Notes: generated by a model from the sequence alone, not told the origin. A stretch of 64,000 nucleotides of DNA from Agrocybe praecox (GCA_964017145.1 OZ024841.1:2294001-2358000); one strand, 5' to 3'; shown: positions 10,936-21,624, counted from the first letter of the stretch. Translations and numbers: made by a program.

Positions 10936-13026
10936 GTTTCTTGGTCTTGTGCTTCTCGGAGCACTTGATTAAGACCTACGCGAACTGCGTCTGCTGACTC
11001 GTCATCAGTAGGGCACGGTTCGAATGTGAAACGGTCATCGAATAAATCCAATAACCTGTTTCCAGGCCGAGCCTCTGTCGCGACTGGCAAGAAAGACTCT
11101 GTGAGTTCAGGGAGATGACGGTCGATCTCCATGAGGGCCCCTCCTACCTTTGCTTTCTGAGCAGGAGTGAGCCTTGAGATTGCTAACGGGTGAACGTCAG
11201 CCCGCTTATGGTGCTCCTCTGAGAGGAGCGACCTAAGCGGATGGGTGTCTGACAACGTGGCAGCACGGTAGTTAGACCGGCCGCCTAGTTTCTTCAGATG
11301 AAGGTGGACGGGGATGAGGCCCGCAAGGGCCTCAACCCCGCCTGTGGGGGAGGTGCGAAATGCACCTGTGATCCAAAGTGCCGCTTTATGCTGCATTTTG
11401 CGCAGGTCCTCGAGGGCTCCCTTGGATCGGGAGCCTTCGAAATACCATAGACGATATCCATACCTTGCGATTGGTAAGACGCATGCACGGTATAATAGTC
11501 GCTTCTCCTTGGGATGGAGACCACGAGTTGAGCTTCCAAGCATCTTCATGGCTTTCACCGATGATAGAGACTTGGTAGAGTAGAATCGCACATGCTCTTT
11601 GAATGTGAGCTTGCGATCGAAATAGAAGCCCAGATAGCGCCAGACGCGCTTTGGGCGAAGAGGTGTGTCCCCAGTATAGGGGGCATATCCGAGGTCGAGG
11701 GGTGGCGGGTCGTAGTTATGTGACCGGTCGAAGCATGCGTATTCAGACTTGTTGTGCTCAAGTATGAGTCCGATGGCGGTGAAGAGTCGAAGGAGGACTG
11801 CATAGGCAGCCACTAGGGTTACCGTGTTCTCCTGGAGGGTTTTGGCCTGGGCAATACATGTGCCGTCGTCCACGTATGATAGAAGTGATGTCTTGCGAGA
11901 TATCTCTTCCATATGATATAACTTCATCACCGGAGCGATGTATATCGGATGAGAACGAGTTCCACCTATATGAGGTGTATCGATCGACGAGGTAGGATGA
12001 GAAGAACCGCGCCACTAATGGCGAGAACCCCTGCTTCCTGAGTATGGCCTTGAGCATATCATGGTTGAGAGATGGGAAGAACTGGGCGATATCGAAAGCG
12101 ACAACGCTGGTCTTAAGTCCCTTAGTCCACCTGGTGCGAATCAGATGGGTAAGGTACAATCCCGCGTCTTCGGTTGAGCGCTGTCGCACTCCTCCGACTT
12201 GGTTGGGATGAACAAGATCGAATTTGATCATGTCGTATTGAAGACAATTCGAAATCATCTTCTCGATAAGTTTCCCTGTCGTGTTCAACAGCACAATGGG
12301 CCGGAATGCTTTGGGGTCTGAGTATGTAGGTTTGCCCGGCTTCGGTATAATAACTGAAGTCGACTCCTTGAAGTGCCTCGGCCAATGCCCCACACGAATG
12401 CAGGCGTTGGCTAGGTCGATAAGAAGTTGTGAAGCAGCTTGCTGCTTCACAACTTCTTTGAGAACTGGCCAGGACACATGGTCCGAGCCTGGGGAAGACA
12501 GACTTGAACAAGACGCAAGCGCCTCATCCAGTTCTAACTTGGAGAATGGGGGCCAGTCTCTTTCCTGGAGAGTAGGGAGAGGGTCTAGCACTGTAAGATC
12601 TACCACTCGGCCGGAGGCCGAGTTGTAGGTGTTATGGAGGGCATCCCATAGGGAGTCCATTCCATGGCAGGGCTGTCCTTGGTATTGGATAGCTTCGCAG
12701 GCGGGCAACTTGCGCTGTTTGACCCATTCCATTAGGTCCCACGGGCATCTGTTAATATATGCGATTTCTGTGATCCGAAGTTCAAAGAAGTCGCGCTTGA
12801 CATCCTTAACGGTTTTGCGAAATGCTTTCCACTTCTCGTCGGTTTTATCCAGACGATATGCAGCAAGCGTGTTCGTGCACTCATCGTTCCACCATGGTTT
12901 CGAGTGCTTTGTAATTCGGGTCTCCTTTGCATGGGAATCCCACGCAGCGGTGAAGACATCAGCGAGGGCTTGTGCCACTCGCTCAACATCATCCCTGGTT
13001 TCTAGGCGTTCTACCTCTATGGCAGC

Positions 13027-13997
13027 GACATCAGTCGGGCTCAAGTCGAACCTGTCGGGGAACACCCGGCTACTTCGTTGGACAGTGTACGAAAGGTCGT
13101 CACTAAAACAGTTCAGGAGGATTGGAAGACTCTCTTCCGAGACCCCAACTACCGAGGGCACAACTTCTTGCCACTCAAGAATCTCGCCAGGGATCTACTC
13201 GAGCCAACGTATCTTCAAGAAGGTACTTGGCTCCGCGAAGTGAAAGACGCACATATTCCGTACGTCGCGAGGATGATGAGATGCATCCTCAATCACGCTC
13301 CGATTGGTGCTTACTATGAGCGCTTCAACATTCAAGAACGTCATGCATGCGAATGCGGCCACCACCTGCAAACACGCGCACATATATTGCAAGTGTGTAC
13401 GAAACATACACGCGAGCACGACGGTCGGTCACCGGAACTTCTGGTGCATCTGATCAAATTCCTGGATGACAACGACTCAGCGTTTGCGTTCAGGCGACCC
13501 GCAGGGGTTGGATAAGCAGGTTGGGCCTTGGCCTGGCCTGCGGGACGTGCTCTTCTCGGACTGCGGATTCCTTGCCATTACAATGGCGCGCGCTCTAGTA
13601 CTCTAACTTGTGGGATTCGTCCTGACCCTGCGGGGGCGTTGGGGGCCCTTTAGTGGGTACCTGGGTTTGTGGGCTTCGGCCTGACCCTTCGGGGGCACTC
13701 GGGCTAAGCGGAAGCAGCGATGCGGCTTGGAACGTGAGGGGACTGTGGACTGGGCGGGGTGTGGACTGTGGACTGAGCTCGATGCCCGGCCACTATGCTT
13801 GCTCGCTTGCGATGGCGCTTGCGCCATCGAACCAGCAACATTCTGATCGCCTAACGGCGGTCTGCAATCTTGGCGGGCCTTCTGCCCGCCCTCGCAGACG
13901 TAGCGTAGTATTAAAATCTTGCTTAGCATGCCACTGTATGTAATGTAGGGACCGGACTGCAATCGCGAACCGGAATACAAGTGGGACTTCGGTCCTT

Positions 13998-14029
<32 letters not shown>
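13027..14029 (+). mobile_element. LINE L5, 5'-truncated copy inserted antisense into L4
   Basis: A 1003-bp LINE 3' end on the plus strand contains the end of ORF2, the 3' UTR and a poly(A) run (14004-14029). It is flanked by a 13-bp duplication CCTCTATGRCAGC at 13014-13026 and 14030-14042 with one mismatch. This is a textbook product of target-primed reverse transcription with early 5' truncation. Only three T precede the poly(A) in this copy. Confidence 0.93.
13078..13515 (+). pseudogene. LINE L5 ORF2 C-terminal fragment
   Basis: The open frame encodes the region after RNase H: DPNYRGHNFLPLKNL, then the Cys/His segment HACECGHHLQTRAHILQVC, ending FRRPAGVG and TAA. It matches the C-termini of the other copies. 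It has no start codon of its own and no catalytic domain, so it is a 5'-truncated remnant. Confidence 0.88.
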
Positions 14030-14854
14030 CCTCTATGACAGCAACTTTCCCGGGCAGCTCGGTCTTCCACGCTTTGTAAGCGTCGGAGCCCTTAGCGATT
14101 GTGAAGCGGATCACGTCTTCGACGTCATCCGCTAGTTTGACAGAAGCTATCAACGGAATATGATCCGTTCGCCCCTGATGTTCCGGTGCTCGAGTGACGC
14201 GACTTCTCGCTGACTCAGCAATCCCGCGGAATACCAGATCTATGACCGATGGCCGAAGGTCTGGATTGTTGGATATAAATGTAGGGCCCGGATTGGACGG
14301 TTCTGTCCATTCTAGGTCGAGTTCGGCGGCTATGTCTAGCAGCGCGATAGCGTCCCACCGATGATACGTGATGTTGGGGTCCCATATTCTCGAGTGAGTG
14401 TTAAAGTCGCCTCCCATATAATGGAAGCGGGGTAATTCGTCGACGTGATCTTGTAAGAACCGAATCGCTGTACTTCCTTCGTCTGAATATACATTCATGA
14501 AGTTATAAGTCTCGTTGCCTTGAAACAACGAGAGAACGAAGATGTCGCGATGATCAATAAGATCTCGCCTCTCGAGTCGTTTTGACACGTATGCCATGAC
14601 TCGGGGAGGAATCTCCTCGTTTTCCGGGGGGCGTACCATATACAACCATGCAGGATGCATAGGTGCGCCAACGATGTTGTCACCCTCCTTATTAGATGAA
14701 GAGGGCGCTTGTCTTATTATGCCCCAAGGCGGTTCTTGTACAAAGATAACATCAACAGTATCTATTAACGTTTCGAGGAGCACATGTAGGTAATCGTATT
14801 TCTTAGCTACATTATGCGAGTATATACTAATCTCTTTCCCTAGGCCGTTGCGCA

Positions 14855-15524
14855 TTAAGCTACGGGGAGGGGGTTAGTATGATCACGGATATTCTGTCAC
14901 AAGCGACGAACCTCTGCATATTTGCCATCGATCCAGGCACGATCGAAGCGGTTAATCCAGAACTTGCATTTACACGAGTTCGCGGCGTGGGCACCCTTGC
15001 AATTGACACAGTGGGCCGTGTGAGGGCACGGCTGGCCAGCAGGGGTGGGTTCGAGTGGTGGGTTCGCTTTCGAGTTCCCCTTGCAGCACTTGGCGATGTC
15101 CCGATGTTCATCTGCCCTGTGCGGACCCATACAATGGGGGCAGGACGCGGCACGTAGCCTGCATCCTTTGTCAGAGTGGCCCCATCGCCAGCAGCGCTGG
15201 CATAGGGGAACACCGGTGTGGGTGGTTGCGGGTTGGATTTCGCATAACCTTCCGAGGACCATAACAGACTTGTTAATGATCTGTTTGGCGTGGGTACCGG
15301 ACTTGGAGTCCCAGATGTCAATGTAGGCCATACCCATGGTGCTGGCCGGGGAGTTGTGTACAATGCGCGCTTCGCGTGCAAAGTATAGGTTGCCGCCAAG
15401 CGGAGAGGACTTGAGGGCCCCCTGCACTATGTCGGAAGTAATTCTCGACGTCCTCACGGTGTCGGTGTAGTATGGGACATCCACTATGCGGATGAACGAT
15501 GTGGCAACCGGTAGACTGACAGTA

Positions 15525-15525
<1 letters not shown>
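14855..15525 (-). pseudogene. LINE L4 ORF1 C-terminal part (zinc knuckles)
   Basis: This encodes the ORF1 core (NLYFAREARIVHN, YIDIWDSKSGTHAKQI) and three cysteine clusters (CQRCWRWGHSDKGC, CPHCMGPHRADEH, CVNCKGAHAANSCKC). A TGA at 14897-14899 replaces the CGA seen in L3 (RRLRQ). Beyond it the frame reaches PLPVA and TAA, which overlaps the ORF2 ATG as TAATG at 14853-14857. The N-terminal half is missing because L6 inserted at 15526. Confidence 0.85.
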
Positions 15526-15558
<33 letters not shown>

Positions 15559-16133
15559 ATCAAAGGACCGAAGTCCCACTTGTATTCCGGTGTGCGATTG
15601 CAGTCCGGTCCCTATGTTACATACAAAAGCATGCTAAGCAAGATTCAATACTACGCTACGTCTGCGAGGGCGGGCTCAGGCCCGCCAAGATGGCAGACCG
15701 CCATTAGGAGGTCAGGATGTTGCTGGTTCGATGGCGCTTGCGCCGTCGCAAGCAATTAAGCATTGTGGTCGGGCATCGAGCCCAACCCACAGTCCACACC
15801 CCGCCCAGTCCACAGTCCGCACCCCACCCAGTCCGCAGTCCCCTCACGTTCCAAGTCGCATCGCCGCTTCCACTTAGCCCGAGTGCCCCCGAAGGGTCAG
15901 GCCGAGGCCCACAAACCCAGGTACCTACTGAAAGGCTCCGAACGCCCCCGCAGGGTCAGGACGAATCCCACAAGTCCGAGTACTGAGGCGCGCGCCATTG
16001 TACTGGCAAAGAATCCGAAGTCCGAGCAGAACCCGTTCCGCAGCCCAAGAAGAACATGTACCGCAGGCCGGACCTTAGCCCAACCTGCTTATCCGACCCC
16101 TGCGGGTCGCCTGAAAGCAAACGCTGAATCGTT
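15526..16133 (-). mobile_element. LINE L6, short 3' fragment cut by copia-1
   Basis: A T run (15526-15551), oligo-A and about 540 bp of the LINE 3' UTR are followed by the first codons of the ORF2 end (TTATCCGACCCCTGCGGG at 16089-16106). The sequence stops at TCGTT (16133), where the copia-1 LTR starts. Everything upstream on the LINE is missing on the far side of copia-1. Confidence 0.88.
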
Positions 16134-16594
16134 TGTTAGAAATTGACAATAGTGTAACCAATAGTCAATAGACTTATAGTCAACAGTAAAGTCAAGTCTC
16201 AAGTGCACAACAATGACTAGTCTTAATGAAAATAGTATATTGCTTCTGTATAACCAAAATCCCAATCTAGTGTCTTGAGTACTCCCCAGACATAGTAGGA
16301 ATACTGCTTTGTTTGTTCCTATTTACCCCAAAAATCCCTAAGTGTGAATATAGGTGCCCACAATATCGCGTTCGAAATCAGTGGTGCACCAAACGAAGTT
16401 CTACGCTACATATTATATACTGCCGGATTCGTCTCTTTAAGGAGATTCCGAATCCGAAGAGATCTCGTCCATAGCTCTACTCTATAAAATGCTATTTACG
16501 AAATACTGTCCAAAAACAGGGAAAAACAACGAAATCTATGTAAATGTCCATATATACAAGTCCAATTCAAAGTGTTTGATCACTAATTTCAACA
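16134..16594 (-). repeat. copia-1 3' LTR
   Basis: 461 bp. Just inside it, on the coding strand, a G5 tract (CAGGGGGTTG at 16595-16604) precedes the LTR and is the likely plus-strand primer site. A second similar tract lies at about 16650. The left flank is LINE L6. Confidence 0.92.
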
Positions 16595-16679
16595 CAACCC
16601 CCTGAGAAAACACTTTGACAATTTTGGCAACCAGAGATGTCCCATCACTTCCAAAACAACCCCCTGATGATACATCTCA

Positions 16680-19600
16680 CTACTCCACTAACCCCATCAT
16701 CTTTCTCAACTTTTCAACCTGCGGCTTTGGCAGCGCTTTTGTTAATAAATCGGCTGGCATGTCTTCTGTCGGAATGTATATTGGTTGAATCCTCTTCATC
16801 TCCACCTGATCCCTCAACCAGTAGAAACACAAGTCCAAGTGTTTCATCTTCCCATGATGTTCCGGATTCTTCGCCACAGACATAGATGATTGATTGTCCA
16901 TATATAGTTTGGCTGGTGCGATTGGTGTATATCCAAGTTCCTTGAGAATGTTCTGTATCCAACGTATTTCCATCCCTGCTGCTCCAGCTGCAATAAACTC
17001 TGCCTCCGTTGTTGACCTTGTCACTACAGGTTGTAGTTTGCTCCTCCACGCTACTGCTCCTTTCCCAATCTTCACCATATAGCCACTTGTTGACTTTCCA
17101 TTATCATTATTTCCTCCATGGTCGGCATCACTGTACGTCACAAATAATTCATCGCCAATTGTTGGGTCTGGTCCATATTCCAGCTTTATATCCAATGTGC
17201 CCTTCAAATATCTGAACAAGTGCTTGACCGCTTTCCAATGTTCTTCACCAGGATTGTGATTGAACCGGGCCAATAAAGCCACCACAAATGCAATATCCAG
17301 TCTGGTCATCATGGCCAGATACATAAGAGATCCAACGGCAGAAATGTAAGGGATGACACTCATTTTGCTTTTCTCTTCAATTGTCTTGGGACATTGCTCT
17401 GACGTCAACTTTAATCCTGGGATCATAGGTGTGCCAACGGGTTTGCAATCTGACATGTTGAATTCCTCCAATTTGTTGATAATATACTGGCGCTGAGACA
17501 GATACAATTTTCGATTTGCTCTGTCTCTTGTGATTTCAACACCCAATAGATAGTTGGTTTCACCTAGATCCCGCAATTTGAAGTGCTTTCCAAGTTCGAC
17601 AACAAATTTGTCAAGAGCATCCTTTGATTTCGAAGCAAGAGTAATATCATCCACAAACACAGGCATAATGACTTTGATATTATCTCGGTCATAGATATAA
17701 AGTGATGAATCACTGTATGTCTTTTTGAACCCCAGTTCAATCAAGACCTTTCCAAGTGTTTCACTCCATAACCGTGATGACTGCTTTAACCCATAAAGGG
17801 ACTTGTTGAGTCGAAAGACTACCTTTTGTTGACCTTGCACAAATCCTGCTGGTGGCTGCATATAGATCTCAACGTCAATATCACTGTTTGTGAACGCATA
17901 TGAAATGTCCACTGAACGGAGTTCTAAATCTTCAATTGCAGCCAATGCCAATACAATGCGCACAGTTGCCTGTCGCATAGTTGATGCAAATGTCTCAAAG
18001 TAATCTTGACCAGGTCGCTGGTTAAAACCCTTAGCAACCACACGTGCTTTGAACCGTTCAATTGTCCCATCTGCGTTATATTTTGTTTTGAAGACCCATT
18101 TTGACCCAATTGCTTTCTGCCCTTCTGGTAACTCCATAGCCTCCCAAGTTTTGTTTTCCAAATGCCAGTTCATTTCCTCCATCATTGCTTCATGCCATTG
18201 CCGTGCCTGTTCACTTTTCATTGCTTCCGAGTATGTCTGCGGGTCAGGAGATCCACCCACAACATTAGCTGCTTCAGTTTCATCGTCATCCTCCTCCTCA
18301 AAATCATAGTCTGGAACAGCTGGCGTTGGCTTTCTGACAACCCACCATTCTCCTGGTGGTTTTCTGATGCGTGTAGAGCGACGCAATCCCTCTGGCTTGG
18401 TTGGTTCTGGTGTTACATCCTCTCTTGGTTCGTCTTCATCGTCACTATCAACAGCTGGTTCCAAAGCATTCTGGTCTCCAATTTCGTGTTTGGGCTCTAC
18501 AACATCAGGAGGTGCATCCTGTAACTGTGGTTCAGATGCTGGTTCATCATCCTCCTCTATGTTCACATTTCCTGGTACTGGCACTGGTTCAGCTCCTGTA
18601 TGATCATGGTTATTGGATGTCATCAATTCGCCTCCATAAGTGTACCGTTCATCAAAGTCAGCTCGTTCGCAAATGATGACTTTCTTTGTTTCAGGGTTAT
18701 AAAACTTCCAGCCCTTGTAACCATCTGGATATCCAATAAAAATGCATTTCTCCATATGTGAACCCAAGTGCCCTCGTTTATCCTTCTGAATGTGAACATA
18801 GGCAACACAACCCCAAACACGCAAATGGCTAACATTAGGTCGCTTTTTATGCCAGACTTCATATGGGGTCTTTCCAATAACAGCAGATGTGGGACAACGA
18901 TTCAAGACATGTACAAGTGCAGCCAAACACTCAGCCCAAAATTTCTTGGACAGACCTGATTCTTCCAGCAGTGCTACAATCCTTTCAGCAATAGTGCGAT
19001 TTGCACGTTCAGCTACGCCATTCTGTTGAGGTCGGTTCCTGCAAGTATGCTCCCGCACAATTCCACATTCATCCAGATAAGCCTTGAATTCATTAGACAT
19101 ATATTCACCACCTTTGTCGTCTCGGAATCGTTTGATTTTCTTTCCCGTCTGATTCTCTGCATAAGCTTTGAATGACTTGAATGCTTCAAATGTGTCGCTT
19201 TTCTTTTTCATAGGAACATAGACTTTAAAGCGCCCACAATCATCTATAAACGACACCCAATAACGATATCCACCATGTGAGATGACACCAACATCATGTA
19301 CGTCTGAATGAATCAATTCCAATACATCTGTAGCTCTGTTTTCTGATGACGGGAATGGGTTTGCATGCATCTTGCCAGCCAGACATGGCTCACAAATAGG
19401 ATCTGGCTTTGCCTTTGAATCAATAGTTAAACCATCAACTAGATTATTCTTCATCATCAACTTAATCCCATCATAGTTGTGGTGTCCTAACCGTTTATGC
19501 CAAAGAGACAAATCAAGAGGCAGCGTTGAAGCCAAATGTACATTCTCCATTATATCTACTGTTGAACCATCTAAATACCCAATATTATCATTATCAATAG

Positions 19601-20816
19601 TAGCAGTAAATAGGAGTTTCTTGTGTTGTGAAAAAGCGAATTTATCATGCGAAATATGTACATCTATGCCCTTATTCTTTGTCAAATATAAAACAGCAAG
19701 AAGATTATTACGAAGCGCGGGAACGTGAAGTACTCTAGTGAATTCTACATCTCTAAATTGTTTGCCTCTAACTATGGGTCTAAACACAACGGTACCAACA
19801 CCTTCTGAATATATGACTCTATGATCCGCTAGTCTAATGGGGACATGATAAGGGGTATAATTGCGGATCCAATTTCTATGTGGGGTCATATTAGAAGTGG
19901 CACCTGTATCAGTATTCCAATGAAAAACATTAGAAGATGTAGAATTGACTTCATGTTCAGCAACAGCACTTGCCTTGCCAGCAAATTCTGTTACTGCTGC
20001 AGCTTTCTCTTCATCTGCCTTTTTGGCACTCTCTGTGTTACGCTTCTTCTTTGCAAGCTCAGGGCAATTATGCGCCCAGTGACCTTTCTCCTTGCAGTAG
20101 CGACATGTATCTCTATCCTCCTGTGGCCTATTTCCCCCATTTTGCGAATTCCACTGCTTCCTCTGCCCTCTATATCCATTACCACCTGCCTTGGCCTGAT
20201 TGAGCGATTCTCCTCCAGTTTGACGTTGTCGATTCAACTCCTTGCTTCGGAATGCCTGGATTATTACTGACTTGTCCAGTTTGTCCAACAACAAGAGAGG
20301 CATTGTAAGGTGATGGTACTCCTCGGGCAAAGCACGTATAAGTGCCATGCATTGGAGTTCTTCATCCAACGTCTCAATCTTGAAGTCGGTAGGACGCAGG
20401 TTTTGAATTGCCTGCATAGCTTTCTCTATCCTGGTTCCCAAATCCACCAAAGTTTCATCATCCTGTTTCCTGATAGAGAACAGGTCATCATAAGCATTGA
20501 ACCTTGCTCCAGGTTTCTTTGATAGGTGTGCAGCTTCCAACAATGACCACATCTTGATAGGATCCTCCTCATGCCCCCTGAAATGTACCCTCTGATCACT
20601 TTCTACCAATAGGTAGATCTCTCCTGCTGCCTTCTCTGCCTTGATCTCCCATTTATTTAATGCATCTGAATCAGATGGCTTGGTTTCCTTGCCAGCCACT
20701 AGCCTCCATAGCCCATTTCGCATTAGCCAAGCCTTCATCTCACCACACCATTCAGTGTAGTTTGAATTAGACAATGGCTTCACTTTAGCAACTGTGTTGT
20801 TGTCTGATGTAGACAT
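16680..20816 (-). CDS. copia-1 Gag-Pol polyprotein
   Basis: A single 1378-aa ORF has the Ty1/copia domain order. Gag comes first, with a CCHC knuckle near residue 237 (CRYCKEKGHWAHNC). Next are an aspartic protease (DTGATSNMTPHR, about 302), a GAG-pre-integrase segment (LSLWHKRLGHHNYDG) and an integrase with D near 503 (IHSDVHD), D near 563 (FRDDKGGEY) and E near 602 (NGVAERANR). Then follow an RT (VVAKGFNQRPGQDYFETFA; catalytic FVDD near 1054) and an RNase H (SDADHGG near 1229; TTEAEF; HLDLCFYWLRD). There is no frameshift between Gag and Pol. The integrase motif is DDKGGE where many relatives have SDNGGE, but the catalytic aspartate is kept. It is probably expressed from the 5' LTR at 20935-21395. 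Integrity suggests recent activity, though LTR divergence argues for some age. Confidence 0.95.
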   Translation of the reverse strand: MSTSDNNTVAKVKPLSNSNYTEWCGEMKAWLMRNGLWRLVAGKETKPSDSDALNKWEIKAEKAAGEIYLLVESDQRVHFRGHEEDPIKMWSLLEAAHLSKKPGARFNAYDDLFSIRKQDDETLVDLGTRIEKAMQAIQNLRPTDFKIETLDEELQCMALIRALPEEYHHLTMPLLLLDKLDKSVIIQAFRSKELNRQRQTGGESLNQAKAGGNGYRGQRKQWNSQNGGNRPQEDRDTCRYCKEKGHWAHNCPELAKKKRNTESAKKADEEKAAAVTEFAGKASAVAEHEVNSTSSNVFHWNTDTGATSNMTPHRNWIRNYTPYHVPIRLADHRVIYSEGVGTVVFRPIVRGKQFRDVEFTRVLHVPALRNNLLAVLYLTKNKGIDVHISHDKFAFSQHKKLLFTATIDNDNIGYLDGSTVDIMENVHLASTLPLDLSLWHKRLGHHNYDGIKLMMKNNLVDGLTIDSKAKPDPICEPCLAGKMHANPFPSSENRATDVLELIHSDVHDVGVISHGGYRYWVSFIDDCGRFKVYVPMKKKSDTFEAFKSFKAYAENQTGKKIKRFRDDKGGEYMSNEFKAYLDECGIVREHTCRNRPQQNGVAERANRTIAERIVALLEESGLSKKFWAECLAALVHVLNRCPTSAVIGKTPYEVWHKKRPNVSHLRVWGCVAYVHIQKDKRGHLGSHMEKCIFIGYPDGYKGWKFYNPETKKVIICERADFDERYTYGGELMTSNNHDHTGAEPVPVPGNVNIEEDDEPASEPQLQDAPPDVVEPKHEIGDQNALEPAVDSDDEDEPREDVTPEPTKPEGLRRSTRIRKPPGEWWVVRKPTPAVPDYDFEEEDDDETEAANVVGGSPDPQTYSEAMKSEQARQWHEAMMEEMNWHLENKTWEAMELPEGQKAIGSKWVFKTKYNADGTIERFKARVVAKGFNQRPGQDYFETFASTMRQATVRIVLALAAIEDLELRSVDISYAFTNSDIDVEIYMQPPAGFVQGQQKVVFRLNKSLYGLKQSSRLWSETLGKVLIELGFKKTYSDSSLYIYDRDNIKVIMPVFVDDITLASKSKDALDKFVVELGKHFKLRDLGETNYLLGVEITRDRANRKLYLSQRQYIINKLEEFNMSDCKPVGTPMIPGLKLTSEQCPKTIEEKSKMSVIPYISAVGSLMYLAMMTRLDIAFVVALLARFNHNPGEEHWKAVKHLFRYLKGTLDIKLEYGPDPTIGDELFVTYSDADHGGNNDNGKSTSGYMVKIGKGAVAWRSKLQPVVTRSTTEAEFIAAGAAGMEIRWIQNILKELGYTPIAPAKLYMDNQSSMSVAKNPEHHGKMKHLDLCFYWLRDQVEMKRIQPIYIPTEDMPADLLTKALPKPQVEKLRKMMGLVE

Positions 20817-20921
20817 AGTAATCCCAAATCAATAGTCAACTTTGTAGTCAAGTTGTAATCCCCCAAGTTCAATAACAGACAGCAATAGACTTAATCAATT
20901 GTATAGCCAAGTTTATAAGCC

Positions 20922-20934
20922 GGGGCCCATAACC
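20922..20934 (-). other. copia-1 primer-binding site (tRNA-iMet half-molecule type)
   Basis: Directly after the 5' LTR the coding strand reads GGTTATGGGCCCC. This is complementary to a GGGCCCATAACC anticodon region (CAT in the middle), as expected for initiator-Met tRNA. Priming by the 5' half of tRNA-iMet is known for Drosophila copia. The same block lies next to the copia-2 LTR at 27491-27503. Confidence 0.75.
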
Positions 20935-21395
20935 TGTTAGAAATTGACAATAGTGTAACCAATAGTCAATAGACTTATAGTCAACAGTAAGGTCAAGTCT
21001 CAAATGCACAACAATGACTAGTCTTAATGAAAATAGTATATTGCTTCTGTATAACCAAAATCCCAATCTAGTGTCTTGAGTACTCCCCAGACATAGTAGG
21101 AATACTGCTTTGTTTGTTCCTATTTACCCCAAAAATCCCTAAGTGTGAATATAGGTGCCCACAATATTGCGTTCGAAATCAGTGGTGCACCAAACAAAGT
21201 TCTACGCTACATATTATATACTGCCGGATTCGTCTCGTTGAGGAGATTCCGAATCCTGAAAGATCTCGTCCATAGCTGTACTCTATAAATAACTATTTAC
21301 GAAATACTGTCCAAAAACAGGGAAAAACACCGAAATCTATGTAAAAGTCCATATATACAAGTCCAATTCAAAGTGTTTGATCACTAATTTCAACA
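20935..21395 (-). repeat. copia-1 5' LTR
   Basis: 461 bp, ending on the plus strand in TTTCAACA at 21395. It should carry the promoter for Gag-Pol. The right flank is the inner part of a tRNA-like insertion, not LINE L6 as on the other side. Confidence 0.92.
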
Positions 21396-21624
21396 CTGGA
21401 CATATACCAGACGCTCTAACCACTGAGCTATCAGGTCTTATAGGGTCAATCCACTATATGGTATTAATGTAATCCCCACTCAACCAATTGAGTTGCTAGT
21501 CATCTACAATTTGAACTGCAGTTCCCAAATGTCACACCAACAGGCTGACTAACCAATGATGACTCAGCAACTCCCAAATGTGAGATCATAATTCTCACGA
21601 GTGGCAGATTACACAATCCAACAG
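21396..21624 (-). mobile_element. Partial copy of the tRNA-like insertion (cut by copia-1)
   Basis: This matches 33532-33750 almost base for base. It includes the 5' part of the tRNA-like unit (GACCTGATAGCTCAGTGG, minus strand) and the ~185-bp AT-rich head ending in AATCCAACAG. The T-arm half of the tRNA-like unit is missing, because it should lie beyond copia-1 but LINE L6 is there instead. Confidence 0.75.

Larger units (their letters stand above)
9633..14855 (-). pseudogene. LINE L4 ORF2 (endonuclease-RT-RNase H), broken by insertions and a deletion
   Basis: The start ATG at 14853-14855 overlaps the ORF1 stop as TAATG, the likely ancestral layout. The endonuclease part is open from 14855 to the L5 insertion (EPPWGIIRQ, GGDFNTHSRIWD, DHIPLIAS). 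RT segments lie on both sides of a ~62-nt deletion near 11941 that shifts the frame, and YVDDG is retained. The RNase H part (10506-9820) follows after the solo LTR. A TAA replaces a serine codon near 9670, before the usual stop at 9633. The domain content is unambiguous, but the gene is dead. Confidence 0.88.
9114..15525 (-). mobile_element. Tad1-like LINE L4, interrupted by a solo LTR and by LINE L5
   Basis: On the minus strand this copy carries part of ORF1 (15525-14855), ORF2 (14855-9633) and a 3' UTR (about 9632-9114); the tail is lost in the gap. A solo copia LTR (10516-10935) and a reverse-oriented LINE fragment (13027-14029) sit inside it. Its 5' end is cut by the tail of L6 at 15526. 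A net deletion of about 62 nt near 11941 removes the RT GQGxxLSP region present in L3. Confidence 0.88.
16134..21395 (-). mobile_element. Full-length Ty1/copia retrotransposon copia-1
   Basis: The 5262-bp element has two 461-bp LTRs (16134-16594 and 20935-21395) starting TGTTAGAAATTG and ending TTTCAACA on the plus strand. It has a primer-binding site next to the 5' LTR, a G-rich polypurine tract by the 3' LTR and one uninterrupted Gag-Pol ORF. By eye the LTRs differ at more than a dozen positions, so it is not a very recent insertion. The bases flanking the LTRs (TCGTT left, CTGGA right) do not match, and the flanks are different sequences. Confidence 0.95.

Noticed and set aside
11758..13161. 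467-aa minus-strand ORF
   Set aside because: It is an L4 ORF2 segment whose first ~45 codons come from antisense L5. The join is accidental.
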